Positions 22,640 to 33,500 of a stretch of DNA of 64,000 bases are shown piece after piece (position 1 is the stretch's first letter; every line of letters begins with the position of its first letter). The position numbers and the translations under genes were made by a program. The notes under the pieces were generated by a model. The model saw only the letters and a list, made by a program, of their open reading frames with translations. It was not told the origin of the DNA and did not search any database. Source of the DNA: Branchiostoma floridae (lineage: Eukaryota > Chordata > Leptocardii > Amphioxiformes > Branchiostomatidae); NCBI RefSeq assembly GCF_000003815.2, contig NC_049979.1, forward strand, positions 2,416,606-2,480,605, in the 5' to 3' direction.

Positions 22640-25600
22640 AGACTTACATAGAGGTTTATCTGTATCGACTCTCCTTATTATAAGACAGTTGGCATGAAAA
22701 TAACAATACATATAATGTAAAAAAAAATATACATATATATACGCTATAACATGAATAGTGTTTAGGATGGTTGTATGCTGCAGTTGTGTTCTGCAAAAGT
22801 ATCTTCGTAAAAAAGATTTTGACAATCAATCAGACTCTATTTGAGCATTAGATTGTTGCAGATCCATTGTAAAATGGTTTATTAAAAATTGTCATTGTTT
22901 AGAATTGATTTTAAAGTTTTGTGATTATATGTCTAGGACATTTGATGATTCAGAAATATTTTTAACACTGTTTCAACTTTATAAATATTTCCCTGGTCCT
23001 GAAAAACTTTGGAAATATTCATGGTGTGGAATCGGATACTTCTAATGGTTTCTAAATAATGATAACAGCATTCTACTATTATTTACCATGTTCTACCATT
23101 TTTTGTAAATGGTTCGGTGGGCTGGGAAGATAGCAATTCACACATCCTTGCAAAGTATGGTTGGGTGCCATGCAACAATGGCCCACCACAAAGGATCCAC
23201 CAGTGCCCAGCAGTGAAATCTAAAAATAGACAGATGCAACAATAGGGCTTACTTTTATGGGGGCAATAAACTAATTTAACCATTTGGCCAGGTTTACCAT
23301 TTTTTGCAAATATTTGTAAATGTGAAATAATCACAGAGAGGCGTCACAATTATTCTAAATAAAGATATTTTTGTACAGTTACTTTCAAAATGTTTCTAAT
23401 ATATTCAAGAAATTCAAATAAATGAGTATTTTCTTAGTCAATTTTTTGAAAATGATTTAATTATTGTGGCTCAGATATTCTTTTATTCAAAATAATTCAG
23501 ACTAATTATAAATATCGCCTAAAAACCGTCATGGTGTCTTGGAATGGACTCTATTGTACAACAAATTTATTAGAAAATTGAACACAATTTACTTGTCATT
23601 ATCAAACGTGTCTGATTGTATTCACATCCTTAAGTTATGTCACTAGAATTGATATTCGTTAATTCACCCCCAAGGTTTTATAAAATTTTATTTTGCAATA
23701 TGATGATCATTTTGTAGAGGTCATGATTTGCATATTTATTCATTGATATTTACTATCGCGTCGCATGACGACAGTGTGTTTCTCAAAGGACCTACAGGTC
23801 CCGAATTCGAATCCTACCATGTAACTAATCTCGAGCCCTAGGGAAAAGCTCCCATTTCACTTCTTTCCCCCCTTTACTCAGGTGAAAATGATTAATACTA
23901 TCTAATTTTGTAAAGTGTGCATTGGAGAATGTAATACTATATTCCACACGTCCGTTGTCTAGGCCTATGTTCATTCACCATCTTCTATATATCTACAATT
24001 CTCTGTCTTCATGTCTACCTTGCCCCCCCCCCCCCCAACGACCTGGAGGTCAAGGGACTAGGTAGGTAGGTAGGTATATAGGTATATAGGTAAACAGTAT
24101 AGTAAGCGACTACTCTAATCTAATTTAAACTAGTTAAAGATGTAACTTTTTGACTTCTTTTTCTGAGACAGTGGAAGACGAAAGATCCCACTTTTTCGGT
24201 AATGCGTGGGTTTTGCGACGTTAAAAGGAAAGTAGTTTTCTTTTTGTCTGTAAACGTGGAGAATGATTAGGATAGACTTTGGTGGCTTCTTTTAAGAGCT
24301 CTTTTCTCTCTTGATCATAGAAGGGACAGTTTGAAATAGAATATGTTTCGTCTTCTACCATATCTACGTACAGTATTTACAAGTTCTTTCGTACACGGGT
24401 AGCTTCTTATATCGCCCTTTTTTTATTTCAAGGGGGTGGGCACCCCCCGACACTGCCATGCCCCGACAATGTGCCCCCTAAAATATAGGCCCTATGGAGC
24501 AGATCTCCTGTTAGGCATGAAATTCTGATATTGACCAGGGATGCTATGCATAGTATTAAAATTGGTAATCTAAGAAAATAAAAAGCATATCATAGGTTTT
24601 TGCATTAGGCCACAGCAGGTAAATTTTATGGATGACATCCTCTGCAGACTGCAAAAATAGTGCGATAGGGCGAAAAAACAAGATCGGTGTGAAAAAAAAA
24701 AGACAAGATGGCTACATTTTCAAAAATAGGCACCATAAAGTTGTGATGGATGTTGTAACAAGAATTAATTAATAAAGCTTACATGGTATGAGAGCCAATA
24801 AGGCATTCATTCCTGTATTTAAGACATGTACTGGTGTGGTAAAAGTGGCACTAGTGTGGTAGACTGGCATCACCAACAAAGTTGGTAACCACACTCATGG
24901 CTTCCATATTGGTGTCACTTTCACTATCCGATGAGTTTCATTTCTACAACTACAGTCCTGGGTACCTCGCAAGTGTCACTTCTAGAAGTACAATCATTTA
25001 CCTACAACACAATAATGACAATATATCTGCTCATTTTGGTACTTTATCGTCGTGTTGACCAGCCCTACAGCAGAAAAAAATCTTGTTTTTTTCCTGAAAA
25101 CAGGCGAAAATTAATGCACGCGCTGATGTCATCCATATATTTACTTGCTGTGGCCTTAGTTTGGGTTTAGGCACCGAAAACTTTCCCGATATATCGGCCG
25201 AGTACTTCCTGGTAAAGCGGCCTTATCGCCTGATTACCCAGATAATGTGCATTTTCGCATGAAGGCCGAAGAACACAGTGTTTCTACGCGACCCCCGTGG
25301 TCTGTGACGCAAGGGTAATAAAGAAGTCCGACCGAAATCTTGAAGCGTACGTAAACACTGTCACGTGAAATACAGCGAGGCATGAACTTTGCTATATGGT
25401 AGTATTGTGAGTCGACTTTCAGACCACATGTGAGAGATATGTGGTGTTCGCCCATTCATTGTATCAATACGCGTGACCTTTACAGCCGATCGTCTCGGTG
25501 AGTCGGTTGAATCAAATGTCCACATCACCCCCGCATAGTATTAGCCTGAGTACCATCCGGGTAGTAGTTCGCTCTTATTATATGTTCGCTTCTGGTAATG

Positions 25601-25700
25601 CAAATAAGCGACTGTATGAACTATTTAGTGTATAAAACGCCGGAGCGAACTACTTTCCGGGTGGACCCCGGCTGGCAAGGTCTCATCAATTTTTTTCTAT
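22640..25700. other. AT-rich intergenic DNA, no gene seen
   Basis: It holds a decayed SINE (23755-23930), poly-C and (AGGT)n runs at 24025-24090, and a segment ACGACCTGGAGGTCAAGGGA that recurs near 58365. Nothing in 24100-25700 has coding character. Confidence 0.4.
23755..23930 (+). mobile_element. Decayed tRNA-derived SINE
   Basis: B-box-like ATTCGAATCCT, then CCCTAGGGAAAAGCTCCC and CTTTACTCAGGTGAAAATGA, follow the order of the SINEs at 51525, 62425 and 63635 (CTTGGGAAAGGCACTT ... CTCAGGTGGAAATGAG). Confidence 0.5.
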
Positions 25701-25707
25701 AAAAATT

Positions 25708-28700
25708 AGGAGTAAAAGAACGCCGCTCAATGCACTGCAATGGGGAGAGGTTCTTTTAAGAGCCCTTAAGAGCGGCGACGCGATGAGCGACTGCCATGTG
25801 TCCCCAGCCATGCTCCTGGCCAAGGCGCTCGTGATAGGCACCCTAGTTTGGGTGATAGATGTCTCTTTCTAGCCATATGTTGCGATTATACATTCCCCTG
25901 GTTCCGAGGCCACGATGACGTCATAGGCCTGGACAGGTGAACACCCGATATCACCGCCTCAGTCGCTCAGACGGCTGCAGAGGCCGGGTCTTTCGCGCCA
26001 GGTCGACGCGGACGGCCGACGGGCATGTCTTGGTGGTAAAATTCGGCGGCACCTCCTTGGCATATAAAAAATAGGAGTAAAAGAACGCCGCTCAATGCAC
26101 TGCAATGGGGAGAGGTTCTTTTAAGAGCCCTTAAGAGCGGCGACGCGATGAGCGACTGCCATGTGTCCCCAGCCATGCTCCTGGCCAAGGCGCTCGTGAT
26201 AGGCACCCTAGTTTGGGTGATAGATGTCTCTTTCTAGCCATATGATGCGATTATACATTCCCCTGGTTCCGAGGCCACGATGACGTCATAGGCCTGGACA
26301 GGTGAACACCCGATATCACCGCCTCAGTCGCTCAGACGGCTGCAGAGGCCGGGTCTTTCGCGCCAGGTCGACGCGGACGGCCGACGGGCATGTCTTGGTG
26401 ATAAAATTCGGCGGCACCTCCTTGGCATATAAAAAATAGGAGTAAAAGAACGCCGCTCAATGCACTGCAATGGGGAGAGGTTCTTTTAAGAGCCCTTAAG
26501 AGCGGCGACGCGATGAGCGACTGCCATGTGTCCCCAGCCATGCTCCTGGCCAAGGCGCTCGTGATAGGCACCCTAGTTTGGGTGATAGATGTCTCTTTCT
26601 AGCCATATGATGCGATTATACATTCCCCTGGTTCCGAGGCCACGATGACGTCATAGGCCTGGACAGGTGAACACCCGATATCACCGCCTCAGTCGCTCAG
26701 ACGGCTGCAGAGGCCGGGTCTTTCGCGCCAGGTCGACGCGGACGGCCGACGGGCATGTCTTGGTGATAAAATTCGGCGGCACCTCCTTGGCATATAAAAA
26801 ATAGGAGTAAAAGAACGCCGCTCAATGCACTGCAATGGGGAGAGGTTCTTTTAAGAGCCCTTAAGAGCGGAGACGCGATGAGCGACTGCCATGTGTCCCC
26901 AGCCATGCTCCTGGCCAAGGCGCTCGTGATAGGCACCCTAGTTTGGGTGATAGATGTCTCTTTCTAGCCATATGTTGCGATTATACATTCCCCTGGTTCC
27001 GAGGCCACGATGACGTCATAGGCCTGGACAGGTGAACACCCGATATTACCGCCTCAGTCGCTCAGACGGCTGCAGAGGCCGGGTCTTTCGCGCCAGGTCG
27101 ACGCGGACGGCCGACGGGCATGTCTTGGTGGTAAAATTCGGCGGCACCTCCTTGGCATATAAAAAATAGGAGTAAAAGAACGCCGCTCAATGCACTGCAA
27201 TGGGGAGAGGTTCTTTTAAGAGCCCTTAAGAGCGGCGACGCGATGAGCGACTGCCATGTGTCCCCAGCCATGCTCCTGGCCAAGGCGCTCGTGATAGGCA
27301 CCCTAGTTTGGGTGATAGATGTCTCTTTCTAGCCATATGTTGCGATTATACATTCCCCTGGTTCCGAGGCCACGATGACGTCATAGGCCTGGACAGGTGA
27401 ACACCCGATATCACCGCCTCAGTCGCTCAGACGGCTGCAGAGGCCGGGTCTTTCGCGCCAGGTCGACGCGGACGGCCGACGGGCATGTCTTGGTGGTAAA
27501 TTCGGCGGCACCTCCTTGGCATATAAAAAATAGGAGTAAAAGAACGCCGCTCAATGCACTGCAATGGGGAGAGGTTCTTTTAAGAGCCCTTAAGAGCGGC
27601 GACGCGATGAGCGACTGCCATGTGTCCCCAGCCATGCTCCTGGCCAAGGCGCTCGTGATAGGCACCCTAGTTTGGGTGATAGATGTCTCTTTCTAGCCAT
27701 ATGATGCGATTATACATTCCCCTGGTTCCGAGGCCACGATGACGTCATAGGCCTGGACAGGTGAACACCCGATATCACCGCCTCAGTCGCTCAGACGGCT
27801 GCAGAGGCCGGGTCTTTCGCGCCAGGTCGACGCGGACGGCCGACGGGCATGTCTTGGTGATAAAATTCGGCGGCACCTCCTTGGCATATAAAAAATAGGA
27901 GTAAAAGAACGCCGCTCAATGCACTGCAATGGGGAGAGGTTCTTTTAAGAGCCCTTAAGAGCGGCGACGCGATGAGCGACTGCCATGTGTCCCCAGCCAT
28001 GCTCCTGGCCAAGGCGCTCGTGATAGGCACCCTAGTTTGGGTGATAGATGTCTCTTTCTAGCCATATGATGCGATTATACATTCCCCTGGTTCCGAGGCC
28101 ACGATGACGTCATAGGCCTGGACAGGTGAACACCCGATATCACCGCCTCAGTCGCTCAGACGGCTGCAGAGGCCGGGTCTTTCGCGCCAGGTCGACGCGG
28201 ACGGCCGACGGGCATGTCTTGGTGGTAAAATTCGGCGGCACCTCCTTGGCATATAAAAAATAGGAGTAAAAGAACGCCGCTCAATGCACTGCAATGGGGA
28301 GAGGTTCTTTTAAGAGCCCTTAAGAGCGGCGACGCGATGAGCGACTGCCATGTGTCCCCAGCCATGCTCCTGGCCAAGGCGCTCGTGATAGGCACCCTAG
28401 TTTGGGTGATAGATGTCTCTTTCTAGCCATATGATGCGATTATACATTCCCCTGGTTCCGAGGCCACGATGACGTCATAGGCCTGGACAGGTGAACACCC
28501 GATATCACCGCCTCAGTCGCTCAGACGGCTGCAGAGGCCGGGTCTTTCGCGCCAGGTCGACGCGGACGGCCGACGGGCATGTCTTGGTGATAAAATTCGG
28601 CGGCACCTCCTTGGCATATAAAAAATAGGAGTAAAAGAACGCCGCTCAATGCACTGCAATGGGGAGAGGTTCTTTTAAGAGCCCTTAAGAGCGGCGACGC

Positions 28701-28777
28701 GATGAGCGACTGCCATGTGTCCCCAGCCATGCTCCTGGCCAAGGCGCTCGTGATAGGCACCCTAGTTTGGGTGATAG
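25708..28777. repeat. 365-bp satellite, about 8.4 near-identical tandem copies
   Basis: AGGAGTAAAAGAACGCCGCT recurs every 365 bp (one copy is 1 bp shorter). Copies differ at a few sites only: T or A in CATATGWTGCG, G or A in TTGGTGRTAAA. Copies 1, 4 and 5 carry T+G; 2, 3, 6 and 8 carry A+A; 7 carries A+G. Each full unit holds a perfect TGACGTCA and a CATATAAAAAATA box. A 79-codon minus-strand frame repeats in each unit but looks like a by-product. Confidence 0.95.
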
Positions 28778-28779
28778 GG

Positions 28780-30083
28780 AGAAGTTCCCATCTCAGATTC
28801 TCTAGTCTACAACAGGGGCATGAGTTGTTAAGGGCCTATCTCACTGAGCAGGTACTCTGGAGGTACTGCGGAGGTACATTGGAGTTTGTTCATGGAGGCA
28901 CCTTTGCGCTATTTCTCTTAAGTTGTAAGCAGATAAAGCAGTCTGAATATGCTTTTGGTATGGATCACTCATTGATAAAACATAACAAATATCTATTCAT
29001 AGTTTCTGATCCCCCTTTTATTGCATTCACCAGAACATAAATAGTTTCAAACACATGTTTCACATGTGTATTGTTCAACACTTGACTTGCACCGAATGTA
29101 CATGTAAAACCCCACCACACTGTCATTTCTGTATTCTCCAAGCAGATGTTGGGATTGAAGATTGTAATGTTTTCCTTGCTGGCCTACTTTTACAGACCTG
29201 TTGGAGAAAAACAGCCAGAAACTGTCTCAATCTTCCAACCCAACATCTGCTTGGAAATTACCATTTATGTGCCAATGCATATTCCCTTTGCTGTATAGCA
29301 GCATGTTTCTTTACAACACACAGCAAACTAACCAAATCAACAAATTCCACTTTACCCTACACTTATACATGTAGTTTCATTGCAGTCTTATTTCTATCCA
29401 TTTTTTGACAAATCTTTTTCTCTTTTCATAACCAAATAAGCACATTTTACAGCTTTTCATTCAATTTTGTACACATTTCATAATTCCTCTGTATAACAGA
29501 GTGATTGAATAGAGCAAATGGCAAAGTGAAGGTGGACCTTCCAAATCCTTCATACTATCATAGACAAACAACATAAACTTTGTAATAAAAAGATGAGATG
29601 TCATGCCAGCATCCGTGAATAGTTTGGTATCATCAGGTGCCGTGGTAAGTCACTGAATGAAGAGACAATTGTTGTTTCATTCCATCAACATTAATTACTA
29701 GTTTTGGTGACGAGGTGGTCTTTGGACACATCCTCAGGATGTCACAGGACACACCGGCACAAAAAGCCTCAATACTACTAGTCGGCTCCTACAGATACAA
29801 GGCACACAAAGACACAGACCTAAAGTAAAGCACAGTATGTATGTAAATATTTAACATAGCAACACCAGATGCAGTGCAATTTGAACCAGTCAGAATTGCC
29901 CTGACCAAGGTGACAGACGGTCACTAAAACATTGGTGGAAATAATACAATGGTTTCTTCATTCATCATGCCAGCATGCAGGATTTAAACTGCTTCCACAG
30001 AGGCTACAAATGATGATCAATTGCAGCTGTTCTTCCTCCATCCATGTGCCAGGAGATCTCCTGAAGAGTCCCATGCTTGTACC
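28780..30083. other. Intergenic / distal 3' flank of MTR
   Basis: No gene. It contains the foldback element at 29137-29255 and unremarkable AT-rich DNA. GCAATAAAAGG on the minus strand near 29019 is one candidate distal poly(A) signal. Confidence 0.4.
29137..29255. mobile_element. Small foldback element
   Basis: TCCAAGCAGATGTTGGGATT and its inverse CCAACATCTGCTTGGA form 28-bp arms around roughly 60 bp. No clear target duplication. Confidence 0.55.
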
Positions 30084-30446
30084 CAGGGCTCTAGCCAGCG
30101 TCTGTTTTTCCGTCAATTGACGGAAATTTGCTGCGTGTGACGGAAAAATTTTTAAACCAATCCGTCAACTTTATTTGACGGACAAAAATCTGATAAAAGC
30201 TCCTACATGTAGGTGGAAGCTACAGGCTGCTTGGGGACACCGTCCACAGCCGTAAAAGCCACACACTGTTTGTTTTGCTATTGTTATGATTGTTGACAAT
30301 GTGTGTCGGTGTCCTTTCGCAAACGATAATCTCATTCAAACCCATTTTTCAAGGTCTCAGTTCAGTCTCTCTAACTCCTGGAATAGTGTTTACGCGACAA
30401 TGGGAATTGGCTGACGGAAAAAAATGTCGAGCTGGCTAGAACCCTG
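30084..30446. mobile_element. hAT-like non-autonomous element in the MTR 3' UTR
   Basis: Ends CAGGGCTCTAGCCAGC and GCTGGCTAGAACCCTG are inverted and are flanked by the 8-bp duplication CTTGTACC (30076-30083 and 30447-30454), as hAT transposons make. A second copy is at 57389-57728. It sits just after the MTR stop codon and carries a minus-strand AATAAA (30170-30175). Confidence 0.85.
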
Positions 30447-30463
30447 CTTGTACCAGGTGTGTG

Positions 30464-30550
30464 TTAGTCTGTCTCGTAGGATAGATTGGGTCCCAGCCAC
30501 CTCTCCACAGTCGACACGTCCATTTTCTTTCTTCTGGCGTAATCTTCAAC
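30464..30550 (-). CDS. MTR: MTR exon 31, stop codon
   Basis: Residues 1242-1269, [20 protein letters not shown] then PNLSYETD and TAA at 30466-30464. It matches the family C-terminus in position and length. Confidence 0.95.
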   Translation of the reverse strand, partial: VEDYARRKKMDVSTVERWLGPNLSYETD

Positions 30551-33500
30551 CTGCCGAAACAGAGAAAGGACTGATGAGGACATGGTCAACACATCTGCTT
30601 GAAGATTAAACTCGCCAAGTCTTTCATCTAGCATATGATGCCCTGAGAGGCTGCCTCAACCAGAATCTGGTTGCCCAAAGAGGCTGCCTCAAAGAATTTT
30701 GTTTCTGTCTGCATCTGTATCTGTATCTATATGGCCTGTACAACTGCCCTTCGGCGTAACACACCAGCTTCTGTATCTGTATCTATATACTATTAGCCGG
30801 TATAACTGCCCTTCGGTGTATAACACCAGCTTCTGTATCTGTATCTATATAGCCGGTATAACTGCTCTTCGGTGTAACACACCAGCTTCTGTATCTGTAT
30901 CTATATAGCTAGTATAACTGCCCTTCGGCGTAACACACCAGCTTCTGTATCTGTATCTGTATAGCCGGTATAACCGCCCTTCGGCGTAACACACCAGCTT
31001 CGCAGGTACGCAGCATAGCAGCAGCTAGTTAATAACGCTGAACAACCCGTTACACCTAACTTTTGCACATCTATCTGCAAGCGTTCTATAAACCTATCAA
31101 GAGAAGATGCTTCTACTGTGCTTGGTGATAACAAATTCCACTCTACAATAATTCTGGGAATTCAAAATATTACTGTAATTCACTTTGTCTTCTCGGTACC
31201 AAACTTTCACGGTCTGAGAAAATTTAACTTGTTCTCGGAACTAAATGTTCACTGTCACAGCAAGTGCACATTTAAAAAGTCTGTGAATTATTTGTTATCA
31301 GTAATGATAAGTTCACGTTACAGTCGTCACCGTGAAAACCGTGAACATAACAGTACATTGAAAAAAATCAGGAATTACAGTAATATTGCTGAACTTGAAC
31401 CAAATAGTTGCCCAATACGACTAAAAAAACAAAACTGACCTGATCCTTCCCGATCTTGCCCACGGCAAAGTATACCGCCTTGGGATGTGCGAAGTAGAGG
31501 CCGGACACGGAGGCGGCAGGGTCCATGGCGAGGGACTCCGTCAGCACGATGCCGGTGGCGTTCTGGATGTCGGCCAGCTCCCACATGGTCAGCTTCTCCG
31601 TGTGGTCGGGCTGGGAGGGGTAGCCCGGCGCTGGACGGATACCCTGGGGGTAAAGGGGAAAGGGTCCAGTTAACCTCAAAGAGGAAAATTGAAAGACATC
31701 TCGATGAAGTTTAGCTCACTAAAGAGCTATGAATCCGGCACCATGCCAAATGACTCAAGTTCCACCAATGTGGAGGGAGGGGTAGCCCGGCGCTGGACGG
31801 ATACCCTGGGGGTAAAAGGGAAAGGGGTCCAGTTAACCTCAAAGAGGAAAATTGAAAGACATCTCGATGAAGTTTAGCTCACTGAAGAGCTATGAATCTA
31901 GTGTCATGCCAAAGAAATAAAGTTTGACTGACATATCCGTGAGCTCTATAGCTGAACGACTGTCTGACATTTTCTACAGCAATTATCATCTTTGAACATT
32001 TAGCTAGCTGTCTTAGTAATGCAACATTTTAACTCTTCAACCAAGAAAGCATGCTAGAGAGAGAGAGAGATAGCCAGAAAAACAGAAAAGGCAACAGAAT
32101 AAGCGGGAACAATGCATCTGTGTGGAGACTGCCTCCTACCGACCTCGTATCTGACCCTGTGCAGGTCGCTGGTGTCCAGGTGCTCCTCAGGTGAGTAACC
32201 CCAGAACTCTCTCCGCACTCGCTCGTGCAGCTCCTCCGCAAATGCCTGCAGACAGCGGAGGAGAACGTTGGTGACAATGGCAAAACATACTAGGCTAAAT
32301 AATAGAAAGATAGGGATGTACTATCAGATAGTACAAAATATAGTCCATCATCAACGTCGCTTGTCAGTGTGTAGCAGAGGGGCAGACACCAGTATCATTT
32401 TTCAATCTATCGCACCCACTCCCATCCGCAATCCAGCTCTGCAAGGTTATATATATATATATATGCTCCTTTGTCCTTCTCCAAATCAGTTGATTGCCCC
32501 CCCCCCCTTCCTTTTTCCTATTGGACACCCCTGGAAAGTCTTAGCCTGGGCATTCTTACAACATGATCTTGCTCTATGCAGGAATATGGAAAGTCTCAGT
32601 CTGGTGTCGTCCCACGGGACAGAACTAGCTTGAGATGTGCCATCAGACTGGCATCTGAAGTTCATGCACGGCTAACCAAGACATGGACTTTGGCAAACAT
32701 ATGATAAACTGGATAGTGTGTGAGTGTACCATGGGCAGTAAAACTCCTCATGGCATTAACACAGACTTATTTAATATTAGTGTGCATGCAAATGTGTAGA
32801 ACGGTAACACATAAAAAAACTCCGCACCTCTGCCAGCCTGTCTGCCAGGGCCTTCACCATGATGATGTTGTAGTCGTCGAACTCGGCCTTGAACTTCTGG
32901 CACATGTCTTCCGCCCCGAACACCGACACGGCAAACAGCCCGCAGTAGTCTCGCACGCCGGCCTCCTTGGGCGCCACGCAGTCCGAGAGGCACAGGTAAG
33001 GGTCAGTAACGCCTGGCTCCTTCTCAGCCTGGGCAGGGACATTGGAGAATGTTTGAAACAAAAGCACATGATAGACATTCTCCTACGCAGAGGGACCACA
33101 GTCGTGTCGAAACTTCTTGTGGTCAGCTCTGCTATCTGACGCACTCAGACTGTTCCTTGCCACCCTGCTTATGGATATTAATGAGCTTACCCTTATATGG
33201 GCAGTCAGCCGTTGGGGATCGGGCGTAGGAGGATGGTGTTATGTAAGACGTAAGATTATTTATTGATAGCTTCCCAGCGGCCTTTGAGATGGCTTGCGTA
33301 AACAGAAAGCCCAAGAAATGCCTATTCTCTGATCGGCTGACAGCTGGTTTGTGGCGACCATAGTAACCGCTTATGATATGCCATGAGATAGCAGGGCCCC
33401 AACAGGCGTTGGCCATTGGGGACTGGGCGTAGGAGGATGATGATAGAATGACCCACAAGTTTGGCAGGATCTTGACATATAAGTGGATTTAAAGAATGAT

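Noticed and set aside
25967-28760. Repeated 79-codon minus-strand frames with a hydrophobic stretch like a signal peptide
   Set aside because: They lie in a homogenised satellite; identical frames follow from identical copies, and no promoter, splice or homology evidence supports a gene.
25708-28777. Tandem snRNA, 5S rRNA or histone-type gene cluster
   Set aside because: I compared the unit by eye with U1, U2, U4, U5, U6 and 5S landmarks and found no match.
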